Source: Chrysomallon squamiferum (lineage: Eukaryota; Mollusca; Gastropoda; Neomphalida; Peltospiridae). Taken from it: 37,500 nucleotides of DNA. Below the pieces are notes generated by a model. The model saw only the letters and a list, made by a program, of their open reading frames with translations. It made no database searches and was not told the DNA's origin. Position numbers and translations under genes: made by a program. Below are positions 1 to 21,887 of the stretch, in pieces (position 1 is the first letter of the stretch; the number at the start of each line of letters is the position of its first letter). The stretch covers positions 4,803,687 to 4,841,186 of the forward strand of contig CM022676.1 in assembly GCA_012295275.1 (NCBI GenBank), written 5' to 3'.

Positions 1-479
1 TTTTGAAAAGAAACAAAGTGTTAACATTTTATAAACAGTCAAAAATCAAAACATCAGCAATGTGGACATTATTCAAATGCCCTCGAGTTTCAAAATACAA
101 GACACAAAAATTGGGGTCATATATGTTATATGTTATTTATATGTTATTTTATATGTTATTTATTATAGATATAATATGGACTTTCAAAATAATTAGTTTC
201 TAAGTATTTAAATCATATAAAATCTGCTGGAATTCCAATTCGATTCTTATATTAATTATTACAAGGGATTTTATCGTATCTGTCAATGATTTTGAACATT
301 TCAAATAAACGTTTCAAATTAATGTGAAATATTGTGGAACATTCTAACTTCTTGTTTCAAACTGGATCAGACATTTAGTATGCATCATTACATATCAATG
401 ATTAAGGACAGTTATCTTGTTTGATGGTGACAGGTGAACTGTTTGTTCACGAATACTGTGATAGCAGCAAAACACTGAA

Positions 480-920
480 AATCTTTTGTGTTTTAAAATG
501 TATGATCTGATCTATGATAAATATTTCATAAATGTTTTAGAAATTATTATTTGTCTATCATTTAAAACTATTATATTTCAAAATATGATTCTATCTATTA
601 TAAATGTTTCCAAACATTTTAATGTCTAAAATTATGGGCATTTGAATCCATTATCATGATTATGTTTCAAATATAAATGATTCAGTGAAAAATATTTTGT
701 AAACGTATTACACAATATTATAGTTCTAACTTTATGGACATTTAAAGCCATTACTTTTCAAAAATAAATGATTCAGTACAGAATAAGTATTTTATAAATA
801 TTCTATAAATTGTTATAAGTGTCACATTTGTAGCTATATTTAAAAATTTTAATATTCAATTTAGAATAAATATTTAACAAACATGTCCATTTTTATAACA
901 CTGTGGATGTTTAAAAACCA
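480..920. repeat. Degenerate tandem repeat, period about 100 bp, in a HYOU1 intron
   Basis: Blocks such as TTATGGRCATTTRAAKCCATTA recur at about 632 and 732, and AAATGATTCAGT recurs at about 675 and 767. A weaker block TGTGGATGTTTAAAAACCA starts near 902. Units are diverged and AT-rich. The rest of 1-1279 is plain AT-rich intron. Confidence 0.5.
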
Positions 921-1279
921 CAGGATTTGTTCAATATTTTGTGAACTCTACATATCAAATTTTAAAGACATTTAAAAAACGTTTAAAAAATACAATTCAC
1001 AGTTGGCCAGATATTGTTTTACACATGTTATGAGTCATTTATATTATATTAAATAAATTATATTATATTAAATAAACATTTTTGGAGTTGGATGCATGTT
1101 TTTTTTTAACAAAACAAAAACACGATAAATCATTAAAAAAATAAAATAAGATACAAATAAAATAAAAACAACATATTCAGCGACGAGAATTATTTCAACA
1201 AACAACTAACGAATGAAATCAAAACGACTGAATGAACAAATGAATGAATGAATGAATGAGTGAAAGAAAAATAACATAC

Positions 1280-8546
<7,267 letters not shown>

Positions 8547-8944
8547 TCTGTCAGATTGCTTAGTGGACCTGAAACAAAAATAAATAAAAATAAACAATCA
8601 AACAAAAAAACAACAACATCCAAACAAACAACTCAAAGGAAATAAAGAAACAAAAATAAATGTTTTAAATGTTATTAAGTGTCAGTGGTAGGAAAAAAAG
8701 GAAACTGAAGTCCACTGATGATTCTTACAGACTCCCAGCAGCAGCAAAAAAAATCTTTTCATGAACACCTTCCCAATAGCTGGGAAAAAATTTCCTCAAT
8801 CTTTTAGTTTTTTAAGGTGGTTGGGGAGGCATTGGTTGGATTGGGAATAAATGCAACAAAGATGTTTGATCTTTTAACCTATCAGTGCTACTGATATATT
8901 TTAATTTTTCAAAATAATCATTTAATGGACATTTTCCACAAAAG

Positions 8945-9009
8945 AAATATGAAAATAAAATAAAATAAAATAAAATAAAATAAAATAAAATAAAATAAAA
9001 TAAGAATAA

Positions 9010-9035
<26 letters not shown>
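8945..9035. repeat. AAAAT pentanucleotide and AAT repeats
   Basis: Tandem ATAAA units from about 8948 to 9003 followed by AAT units, in HYOU1 intron 1. A long T tract follows at about 9592-9628, and an ATAA run near 9269-9296. Confidence 0.85.
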
Positions 9036-9040
<5 letters not shown>

Positions 9041-9588
9041 TTAATTCATAAACAAAATCGTTGGTGTTGGGTCACTGTCTTTTGGCCTGGACATATGTGC
9101 TTTGACCTTGATTAATTGTCTCTTACTTTATTATTCAGCTTAGACTGGTTTTACTTGATAAACACAAACAGTAAGAAAAGAAGAAAAAAAACACAAACAA
9201 CTGGAAAAGCAACATTCCCAATCCTATCAGACATTTAAGAAGAGTTGATAAAATTATATTTTTTATTTAAATAAATAAATAAATAAATAAATAAAATACC
9301 AATTCAGATCAAATGTTAATAATTGTGGTAAATCTACCAACTAGAAAAAAAAAGTTACCCTTCTGATTATAAAATCAAATTAAGCTGCCAGGTGAATGAT
9401 AATTAGTATCTGGTTTGCATGATTATCAAAACAATTAAATAATTATTTCAGGGTTCTGATTGTCCTTGATGCACTTTGAATGTGAGGTTCCATGATAAAC
9501 CTGACAGAGAAAGACAGAAATCTTTTCAATGGAAGTTTACACCAGACAGCAAATTCCTTTTAAGAAAAACAGGCTCAGAATAATTTTT

Positions 9589-9631
<43 letters not shown>

Positions 9632-10088
9632 TTAATCCCTATCACAGTTTTAACTATAAAACAACATTTCTAAGTTGAAAATACTTAATGATGAAGAAAG
9701 GAAAACACATTTTATTTAATGATGCACTCAGTTTTGATCTATTTTTACATGAAAATATTATTTTTGTGAACTTTCCCTTAATATTCTTGATAAAAAAATG
9801 AATTTTGTCCAAAGCTTTTTACTTCCTGGTCTTGAAAGTTGTATCCTTTTAACTCTAAGGTCCTCACTCTGTGTTATGAAAAACATCTATCTTATGCACC
9901 TCTCTCTCTGTGTGTATGTATGTATATGTATATATATATATATATACATACATACATTTTTTTTTTTTTTTTCTTCTTTACAACTGTACAGTCATGTTAT
10001 TCTCTCAAACAGATGGTGAATATCAATTTCACTCTTATCTTGCAATAAACTTCACTGGCAATTTTACACAAACATCAGAGTATTAAAG

Positions 10089-10089
<1 letters not shown>

Positions 10090-10130
<41 letters not shown>
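10090..10130. repeat. (GT)n microsatellite
   Basis: About 19 GT units in HYOU1 intron 1, followed by ATAC-rich sequence to about 10310. Confidence 0.85.
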
Positions 10131-10134
<4 letters not shown>

Positions 10135-10504
10135 TGATTGCATATACATATGCAGTGTCTAAATAACATGTGGATAATAGCTTCCAACTTACACATTTGA
10201 ACACATTGTACATATATGTACATACATAAATATGTATTTATGAACATATATATACATACATATATGCATTATATATGTACATACATAATACATAACACAT
10301 ACATAAAACATACATTCTTATAAAAAAATGATTTTGCCTGATAGTGAGTGAGCTTTCTTTTTCTTCTTTTTTTGTTTTTTAAACTAAATGAAGGAAAAGA
10401 TTATTGAAAAGCACCTTCCCAAATAATTAACAATCATCTCCATGACACGAACTCCCATAACACATTATTATCATCATTACTGTTTGTATCATTATTAATA
10501 TTAA

Positions 10505-10640
10505 CAACAAGAATAATGTTGTTGTTGTTATTCAGTTATAAAAAGTTGGATTTCATGACAAATCACATTACTCCAAGCCTGCTGGAGAAACTGCTACCAG
10601 AAAACAGAAACAGTTCATCTGTAATAATAAATCAGAGGCA
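10505..10640 (+). pseudogene. Decayed copy of AAR2 exon 4 with its acceptor, inside HYOU1 intron 1
   Basis: A GTT/ATT-rich tract ending in TTATTCAG (to 10535) is followed by sequence aligning to AAR2 exon 4 (15361 onward) for about 85-90 nt. Read in the AAR2 phase it gives SYKKLDFMTNHITPSLLEKL and then LPENRNSSSV. The real exon gives SYKKWISMTNHITPSLLEKL and then LPENRKISSV. A one-base insertion and a compensating deletion change three residues. Similarity fades after about 10625 and no matching donor remains. It has the same orientation as AAR2 and is antisense to the HYOU1 transcript that contains it, about 4.8 kb from the source exon. Confidence 0.85.
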
Positions 10641-11688
10641 CTTTGTTAGCTAGAGTAGAAAACTATAATGTTGTATCAGAAGCACCACTGATCTAGCAAC
10701 CATTCAAACCACCATTGCACTATATATATATATATATATATTCAAAAAATGATATATATATATATATACACACGTTCTTTTGCCATTAAAATTGTCAAAA
10801 AAAAAATACTTTCTTTCTTTCCTTTTTTTCTTCTTCTTCACTCTTTGAACAGTCAGAAATATGTAATGATTAACATCATTAATAGATTTTTAAAAAATAG
10901 TAATAATAATAACAAAAAAAACAAGAAAATACTGCACAGATTGTGTAAATGAATTATTCAAATATTAATAAAAGAAAAAAAAAATTAAAATATGCACACT
11001 TCATTCCTATTTATGCATACTAATATAGATTGTTTGTGTGAATGTGTAGTTTTGAGCAAGTGTTTAAATATAACTGTATGCTCCAAGTACAATATTTATT
11101 ATTAAAAAAAACCCTTAATCACTGAAGAAAAATACATATATATTTTACTACTCCTGTTATATATTAATGCAAAAATTAACAACTGTGTCTGCTTCAGATG
11201 ATTCAAGTTATTTTTGTTTTATTGCTTTATTACAGAATTCATTAGTAAATACTATTATTTACAGCAGACATAAATGAATACACACATACATTTCTTCAGT
11301 TAACTTGCTAATTACAAGTACTTAAATATTAAATTACATCTGATTAAAGATAAATTAATTAATTTCATTTTGAATATTTTGCTTATAAAATCTTCAACAT
11401 TGATCAGTGGTTATCTGTTTTATAACAGGTTTCCAATGAATTTTTTTTTTTTAACAGATGTATTAATTTATTTATTATTATGTTTTTATTTTATTTTAAT
11501 TACTGAAGGCTCTTGGCAAAAAAGCACTTCAATCAGGAAATGAATTATTGATTATAAATGATTATTTAATATCACCTTTTTGTATTAACCTTTAGCAGTC
11601 AGATATGTGCTTTTAATTACATATACATGTGGACATTTTTAGATTCAATCTGGCCTCACTTGGTAAGACTATCAATTAGAATTAAAGA

Positions 11689-11800
<112 letters not shown>

Positions 11801-12299
11801 AAACCAAACAATTTGTTTTTGCTGATTAAACAAATATTATTATATCTTTCTGTTTAACTTCAGCAATCTGAACCTCTAGCAAAAAGAATACGAGTAACTA
11901 ACACAATTACGACAATAAATGCTTAATTTACCAAAATCAATATCTGTGATGATCATGAATCCCGACATGTTGCTTAATTAAATATGTATCGACGCTATTG
12001 TTTAATAAAATTATAATAGAAATAAATCAAATGATTTTTTAATATAAATTACTTAATAATGAATTAGCCAGTATAAATGTTACATTTTCGCAGTAAATCA
12101 ATATTGCAATCACTGCTTCATCTCAGCATGTGTCCATTAAATTGTAATTCGTAATTCGTTATCAAAGTTTATTTCCAGTTGGTTTTCAGTTTCTACATTT
12201 TTATACTACACGTGGTTAAGTTGGAAGATGGTAAAAACGTAAACAAATCTGAATGAACAAAAATCTAACTACCATAAAATTAAAATATTTAACACTTAC

Positions 12300-12370
12300 C
12301 AGACGCAATGTCAGCGATTTAAACTGTTGAAAATATTCAATTAGTAGACGAGTTATAATAATTATTATTT
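12300..12370 (-). other. HYOU1: Probable non-coding first exon of HYOU1 (5' end approximate)
   Basis: The coding exon at 8480-8568 has a good acceptor 22 nt upstream of the ATG, so an untranslated exon must lie further right. Reading the minus strand, a strong donor (CTG|GTAAGTGTT) sits with its last exon base at 12300. It lies just downstream of a CCAAT-containing ERSE-like site at 12422-12440. The transcription start is not visible, and 12370 is only a rough limit. This implies a first intron of about 3.7 kb. Confidence 0.5.
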
Positions 12371-12421
12371 TTGTATTGAAGCAACATGCAATCAGCCGGT
12401 AGAATTGACACACTGTGTGAA

Positions 12422-12440
12422 TGTGGCCCTTTTTGATTGG
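12422..12440 (-). promoter_or_regulatory. ERSE-like element upstream of HYOU1
   Basis: On the minus strand this reads CCAAT, nine bases, CCACA. The ER stress response element is CCAAT-N9-CCACG, so spacing and orientation are exact and one base differs. It lies about 120 bp upstream of the predicted first-exon donor of HYOU1, an ER-stress gene whose vertebrate orthologue is ERSE-driven. CCAAT would recruit NF-Y, and the CCACR half would recruit ATF6/XBP1. Confidence 0.6.
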
Positions 12441-13590
12441 TTTTTCTAGCAACTTCCTTTTAGTTCAACACGTACACATCCGGTTTTGTAGTTTATTGTA
12501 CATTGATAACCGAGACCCGTAGCTTCAGTAGAAACATTATAGGAAAACAAACTTCCCAGTATCTTGATCGCAGCTATATCGATTGAGAATTTTTTTAATG
12601 ATGTAATTTTGCCCTGTCCTGTAGTTTTGTTCGAAAGGACTTACTAATTAATAAGATTTATTAGTGTTACTGTATTGTGTTTTTGCTGAGAGATAAAGAA
12701 TGTAAATTTAGTGTCAGATTCATCATTGTGCCTCTTCTGTATCTCACTATCTGTGTATCACTTGTATGCATCTTGTTATTTCTTTAAATATAGATAGATA
12801 GACAGACAGATAGATAGATATTTGTTTTGTATATACTTTATTTATTCTTCATTCGATGAAACATATATTGTGTTAGATAAGTTTTATTAACTTATTTTTT
12901 AAAACTTATTTAGTTGAAATTTTAATCCTGATATTCTTGCCAGAGTGCACCCTTAGTCTAGCGTACGTGTACCTAATGCTACATTACCAACTGGTTTAAA
13001 GTCCCGTTCTGATTATTCGATAAGCGTAACAAAATTATAAATGTTTGTGGTAAACTGTTCGTAGCGAAAGCGTTTCCTTTTACAAGGTCTTGAAGTTGTT
13101 GTTTTTTATTTGGCATGCGTATTTATTTTTATTTAGAGATTAGATAATACTCATTATGAATATGAAAAAAAAAAAAAAAAAAAGTAATTATTACTGGGCT
13201 AATCATAACCGATACCGAAAGATGTTAAAATGTTAAGTTTTGATTCAAAGAGTCGTCATAAAATGATTGAGTAATACTTAAGCACATGCAGAAACACGCA
13301 CACACACACATTGTTAAATAAATACGGTTTAATCAGAACATAAACAACAAAAACAAAAAAATAAAAACAGAAGGCAATTCCAGTATTAAACATTTGGAAT
13401 TTAAAATGATAATTTATATATCAAAAACAATCTGTATTTTTTTGTAAGTTATTTTGTTAATGTTTTCGTTATTATTCAAATGCATGTTTTTATTTCAGTA
13501 AAGGTTGACAAAAACAGTGTAATACATTTTTACATGTGTGTGTATGATTGGGTTTTTTTAATTATTATTTTATTTCGATTTTTAATATAG
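12441..13590. promoter_or_regulatory. Divergent intergenic region between HYOU1 and AAR2
   Basis: About 1.2 kb separates the predicted HYOU1 first exon from the first AAR2 coding exon, with the genes transcribed away from each other. It contains the likely AAR2 start and an untranslated AAR2 exon, since the first coding exon is preceded by an AG acceptor at 13589-13590. It also holds a short GATA-type repeat near 12793-12820 and an A tract at 13166-13183. No convincing ORF, CpG island or TATA box was recognised. Confidence 0.4.
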
Positions 13591-13605
13591 ATTGTACATT
13601 AAATC

Positions 13606-16423
<2,818 letters not shown>

Positions 16424-19400
16424 TTAAAATAGAATTTATATATTTTCTTTGTCTTTTTTTTTTTTTTTTAAACTTGTGTGTTTGAATGCAAAGATTTGTG
16501 TGTCTGTTTGTTTGGTTAGAGGGATATGTGGTATCTATATAAATCTGACTAGAAAATCATGTACGTAAATCTATTTTATCAATATGATTTTAAAAATAAT
16601 ACTGAAAATAGAAAAACAAAAAATGTATGTTTATCACTGTTATTAATTCTTCATCATAACTGTAACATTATTTTTGTCCATTTTTTTATTAAAATCATCA
16701 CTGTTCCAGTCTATTTGTTATTTTTATCTCTAACCGATTAATATCTATAACATTCATTGTTATTATCATTATCATTATTATGATTACATATTGTTCATTT
16801 ATCATCATTATCACAATGTCAAGATACAATCTTTTTTTTCTCCTTTATTTTAAATAACAAAAAACAACTATTAACACTCTACATATTATTTCTTTTGAAA
16901 AAAAAAAAATACTGACTGAAAATTCAAAGTTCTATAAATATTTTCTACATCTTTTGTAAGAAACAGAAAAACTGCAAACAGAAGCAGCAACATAAAATAC
17001 AACATGTTACACATCTGTATCATCCTGAATGAAAAATGTATTCATGCTTAGTCTCTGTCTTACCCGTATGGTTAGTTATCAAGAGTCTCTTTGACTCTTG
17101 TCTACCGATATTTGGAGGTCATTTTGTAATTCTTAATTGTCGTTTTAAATAGCCTTTTTTTTTTTCTTTCTTTTTTAAATATATCCTTGTATGAATATCA
17201 ACTCTATGTATGTGCACATCTAAAAAAGTGAGTTTTCTGACAAGATTTATTAAAACTTTTTCTTCAGCAGAAGCAAGCATGAATGAAATATGTCACTGTG
17301 TTTAAAAAATCTTTGCGTCATCCTATGCATTTTGTATCTCATTTACAAACAAGCATGATGAGGAAACACTGAGTGTTTTGTCTGAACAAACAAAACAACA
17401 CTTTTGACCAGCTGGTCAACTACTGCATATTATTTATTTAAGAAAAATTCACATACATTATTCGTTATTTTTATTTAGCTTGGCTGATATCACAGAAAAT
17501 AACAAGTGTATTTATACATTTTCTTAGTTTTATATTCTCGTCTTAAATTCTTTTAATTTGATTAAAAAGTACAAGTGAGTCATCAATAGCTACATAATAA
17601 CAATAATTAAATAATAAACATATTTTTTTCTGATATAATCATCTGTTGTATATAAAAAATCATCAACAATACTATATATATATGTTGACCATGAGCTTTA
17701 TTTCATTTTATTGGTGGTCCTTTGGTACCAGTCTAATAATCCTGAACTGATCCATATATTAGAGCAAAACATCAAAATATTAAAATCTGCCAATTCACAA
17801 ACTAATTGTTGGTCCAGTTTCATGTTATTTTACTGTCTAAATATATATATATTTTTTTGTTCTTATTACTAATAAATAAAGCTATAAACAATGATCATTA
17901 ACTCACAGCCAACAGAAAATGAAAGATTCAGGGCAAAATATGAAATGTTATATTTGCCACATCACAATTCAAATGTTATTCCAATATCTTTTTTCATATG
18001 TAAGCATGATTATATATTAATTGAATATAAAAATACATCCATCGCTTTGACGATAAAACAGAAAAGTCAGTGGTTTATTGAAACATGCAAAAAGATGTGT
18101 TATATTTTGCCCTGAAATCTTTGAAATAAGTAGATCGACATTTTATGGAAATGGATCTCATAATTAGACCATGTCTCTGCCAATCCAAATTCTTTATAAA
18201 ACGAAAAAATAAAGAAAATGAATTATTGAGACTGGACAGGTCATTTTTACATAGCTTGAGTCATTATTATTATTATTTTAGTATAATAATAATAATAATT
18301 ACAATTACAATAAAAACAAATAATAATAAATAAGGAAGTAAATAAATAGAAGTATAAATGGGAAATTTTAAAAATAAGTGACTGAATATATAATTTTTTA
18401 AATCTAGTGTATAAAAAAATAAGTTACAAGAGTAATTAAAATAGTTTCATAAATATATATATATATAATTTCATTAACTGATGAAATCGTTACTTAATAT
18501 TGGAATATTTTCTAGTATATCAACATACATAAGTGTATGTGTGTGTGTGTGTTTGTGTGTTAAATAATATTGACAGCTTTTATAATTTTATAGAGATAAA
18601 CCCCAACCATTAAACAAAACAAAAAATATATTAAAAATTCTTTCCATGCAACAGTAGAAAAAATACATAACCAGAATACATAATTTACAGATGTTTAAAT
18701 GTATTGTTACAAACAAGATAAATCAGTATCATTATTACTGTATTTGTAAGATAATTTTATATCACTGTAGTCCTGAAAGTTCTTACTGTATTTGCAAAAA
18801 AAAAAAAAAAAAAATTAAAAAACTTTAAAAATGTGACTGTAAAAACATAAAAAAGGCTCCTGTGCATTTTAAGTAACCAGTCTTTGTTAATAATAAAGTA
18901 TGATACAGTAACAATTCTGAAATAATTACAAGCTGTTATTTTGTTTTATATTTCTTTTATGTATGTGTGGTTATAGAGAAATTTATGTTAGACACAGGCA
19001 CTTTTGTTTAGATAAATAAATTAAAAAGGCACTTATAATAATGTTAGAAATATAATAAAAACATTTTTAAAAGTCAGAGAGTATTGTATTCACACCTTTT
19101 TGTACATAAAAATTAAAATTAAAACAAATGACATACCTGAGGATATTAATAAAGGCTGTCATTTTCACACCTTTTATACAAATAAATTTCAAAAAGAACC
19201 ATTAGAAAATTAAAATTAAAACTACAAGAAGAAAAAATAGAACTGATGGATATAATAATTTACTTAGGTTTATTTATCTATATAAAGAAATGTACATATG
19301 ATTGTATTTATCACATTTATATTCCTGCCGTATCTGTAAATTTAATAGTATTTATTGCATACTTGTGAATAAAATGTACATAAAATATTTGTTATGCAGT

Positions 19401-19960
19401 AAACTACTGTTTACATTTTCAATGCCTGTTTCAGTTTTAAAATGACATTAACACATGTTGTTTATAAATATACTTGTAAAAATATTCAAAATAGAAATCT
19501 GACTGAAAAACGATTTGGTATTATAATAGTTATTAACAATGATGTTCGTATCTGATGAAGTTACTTACATTATTAGGGTTATTTTCAAAATCTTGGGCAT
19601 ATCCATTTAAAAATCGTCACACGCATACACACACAGACAAAGACGGTGAGACAGAGAATTTCTTTTTTGTGCAGAATTTATTCTAAATCAAATTATTTCT
19701 AGTTAAAAAATAATAATAATAAATAAATAAATTAAAAAATCTTGATTTTAATTTACCGCAATGAATTACTTAAATCCAATCCTTGATCAGTAAAGAGTCA
19801 TCACCCTTTATAAAGTAAATTTTACGTCATTGAAAATCATATTAACAACATTATTATTAATTAATTAAAGAACTTGTGAAACAATTTAATTCATCAGCAC
19901 CAGGCTGTATTTTATTATAATTTGACCAAAAAATATTCACAAAGTCATTAATATATGACA
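16424..19960. other. Intergenic stretch downstream of AAR2
   Basis: AT-rich. It contains the AAR2 3' UTR (ATTAAA at about 16423; other candidate poly(A) signals further on, end not fixed). It also holds an 8-bp perfect hairpin CAAGAGTC-TCTTT-GACTCTTG at 17080-17100, the MITE-like element at 17922-18122, and small GT, TA and A tracts. No coding exon recognised on either strand. Confidence 0.5.
17922..18122. mobile_element. MITE-like element, 201 bp, with about 20-bp terminal inverted repeats
   Basis: The left end AAAGATTCAGGGCAAAATAT (17922-17941) is the reverse complement of the right end (18101-18122, ending in GCCCTGAAATCTTT), with one base inserted. The interior is AT-rich and encodes nothing recognisable; an open frame crossing it is fortuitous. 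No clear target-site duplication was seen, so family assignment is open. The CAGGG within the inverted repeat is reminiscent of hAT ends, but the repeat extends beyond it. Confidence 0.6.
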
Positions 19961-19979
19961 ACAGAAAATCTAATTTACC

Positions 19980-19980
<1 letters not shown>

Positions 19981-20030
<50 letters not shown>

Positions 20031-20044
20031 TTTTTTTTTTTTTT
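19981..20044. repeat. (ATT)n and poly(T)
   Basis: About 16 ATT units followed by a T tract, about 65 bp from the YY1-type site. Confidence 0.9.
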
Positions 20045-20112
20045 AAGAAGAAAAGAAAAAAGGAAGAAAGAATTAAACAAATAATTCATTAAGTACCGCG
20101 AAAAAAACATAC

Positions 20113-20129
20113 TTAAACGCCGCCATTTT
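20113..20129 (-). promoter_or_regulatory. YY1-type site overlapping a possible first coding exon (MAAF-K)
   Basis: On the minus strand AAAATGGCGGC (20129-20119) is an exact match to the YY1 element found at start sites of many housekeeping genes. Its ATG (20126-20124) has a good Kozak context. The reading is ATG GCG GCG TTT AA followed at once by a consensus donor GTATGT (20112-20107). This looks like a 14-nt first coding exon or a lncRNA start. No downstream exon could be found to the left on the minus strand, so the gene is unproven. Confidence 0.3.
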
Positions 20130-20490
20130 AAGATTATAAAACGTGGTATTGACTGGTTCACAGGTATCTTTAATATGTAGTTTTTAATAGTTGTAATTAT
20201 AACGGGCATCATTATTACGTACATAGTGTAAGATAAACTGCACTTAGTAACATTCCGCCAGATGTTACTTTCAACGATGATGACTCTATAATAAATGAAT
20301 AAATAATTAAAACAAAAAGCAATAAATCAGATAATGACGTAATACGGAATCGACTGGTTTAGTGTCTAACTTATGCAGACATTTTATTAATGTAATTTGT
20401 AATATTTATAAACGTAGAGTGATATATCAGACGAAAAAGTTATTGATTAAGGTAATCTAGTGCAATTTTTTTTTCAAAAGAAACTAACTA

Positions 20491-20521
<31 letters not shown>

Positions 20522-20825
20522 TTACAAATTATGTTTTTTGTTAACAAATCAGTGCAGCGCTTCCACCATAATAATATTAAAATCAGAAAAAGTAACAAAA
20601 CATAAATATATATATATGTATATTTAATAAAATGATTATATTATCCAAATTTTTTTTATTATATTATATTATATGTGTAATTATATACATTGCTCTTTGA
20701 GGCAAGATTTAGCCACAAAAACACCAGTTTTTGTTAGTGCTGATTTAAAGTATCTTGTTGTTTATTTATTTTATACTTTGTCTTGAGCATGTTTTTGTTT
20801 ATTTATGCAATAGCATGAGTATATG

Positions 20826-20828
<3 letters not shown>

Positions 20829-20917
<89 letters not shown>
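20829..20917. repeat. (GA)n microsatellite
   Basis: About 44 uninterrupted GA units in intergenic DNA. Confidence 0.95.
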
Positions 20918-20919
<2 letters not shown>

Positions 20920-21059
20920 CTCCTACACCGTTAATCGGGAGAGAGTGTTTAGAAAATTCTTTCTATACCATTAACCTCAATACACGCTGTTGAAAGCTCT
21001 TAAGAAAATTTTCTCTTCAGCAGCGGGGGCTGCCATAACCAGAATTAATTCACCAGTGT

Positions 21060-21079
21060 TCCTTTTTTTTTCTTTTTTT

Positions 21080-21117
<38 letters not shown>

Positions 21118-21212
21118 CTTCTTCTGTTCTCCAGATTGAACTTATCGTTTTCCAATCGACCAAACTATCGTCAATTATCGATTCATCAAACAATCGGTCG
21201 TTAAATCGATAA
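21060..21212. repeat. Poly(T) tract followed by an ATCG-rich imperfect inverted repeat
   Basis: A long T tract (about 21061-21119) precedes 21142-21212. There TTATCGTTTTCC and CAATCGACC are roughly mirrored by GGTCGTTAAATCGATAA. CpG is more frequent than in the flanks. Nothing recognised. Confidence 0.4.
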
Positions 21213-21531
21213 CGCCATTTATTGGCAGACAAAAAGGGGAAGAATACCGATTTATTTATTTTAATTAAGTCGTTGTTTAATGCGACAACATGATATATTT
21301 AACCACACTCCGCTTCCATCCCCCTTTTTCTACAATTCTGGCTGATATTTTTGTTTCCGTGGGCAATAATAATAAAAAAATAAAAATAAAAAAAAATGTG
21401 TGTGTTTTACAATACCCACATTTTCGAAAATATTTATTACATTCCGTATGCACGTCTGCGAAAAAAGCATTGGGTGCAGTGAAGAAGAGATAAAGAAAAT
21501 AAAGAATTAAAAAAAAAAAAAAAAAATTAAT

Positions 21532-21536
<5 letters not shown>

Positions 21537-21579
<43 letters not shown>

Positions 21580-21632
21580 TAATAATAATAATAAAATGAA
21601 TAAATAATAATAATAATAAATAAATAAATAAA
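21537..21632. repeat. AAT and AAAT microsatellites
   Basis: AAT units from about 21537 with short interruptions, then AAAT units to about 21632, in the region downstream of the KCTD gene. Confidence 0.85.
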
Positions 21633-21887
21633 TAGAAAAGTTGTTATCCTCGTAATTGCAATGTGGTGCCACCCAAACCTAAACAAAGGGTTACCACAAC
21701 TCTTACAAGGCAAATATTATTTATATCTATATATATATATACACATCAGTGCAACTGATGTTACAGATTCAGAATTTTGCACCCTTCACATGAATCTTTT
21801 TTTCTTTCATTTTTCTTTAAAAAAAAAAAAAAAAAAATTAAAAAAAATTAAATATTTTTTTTAACCCTGCACATCATACTGAATCTT

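Noticed and set aside
17891-18115. 74-residue plus-strand ORF
   Set aside because: It lies across the MITE-like inverted-repeat element, has no recognisable domain and shows no coding-type base composition.
21050-21232. Minus-strand ORF giving RYRFNDRLFDESIIDDSLVD
   Set aside because: Ends in a poly(K) tract from poly(T). The non-repeat part is an ATCG-rich imperfect palindrome and no family was recognised.
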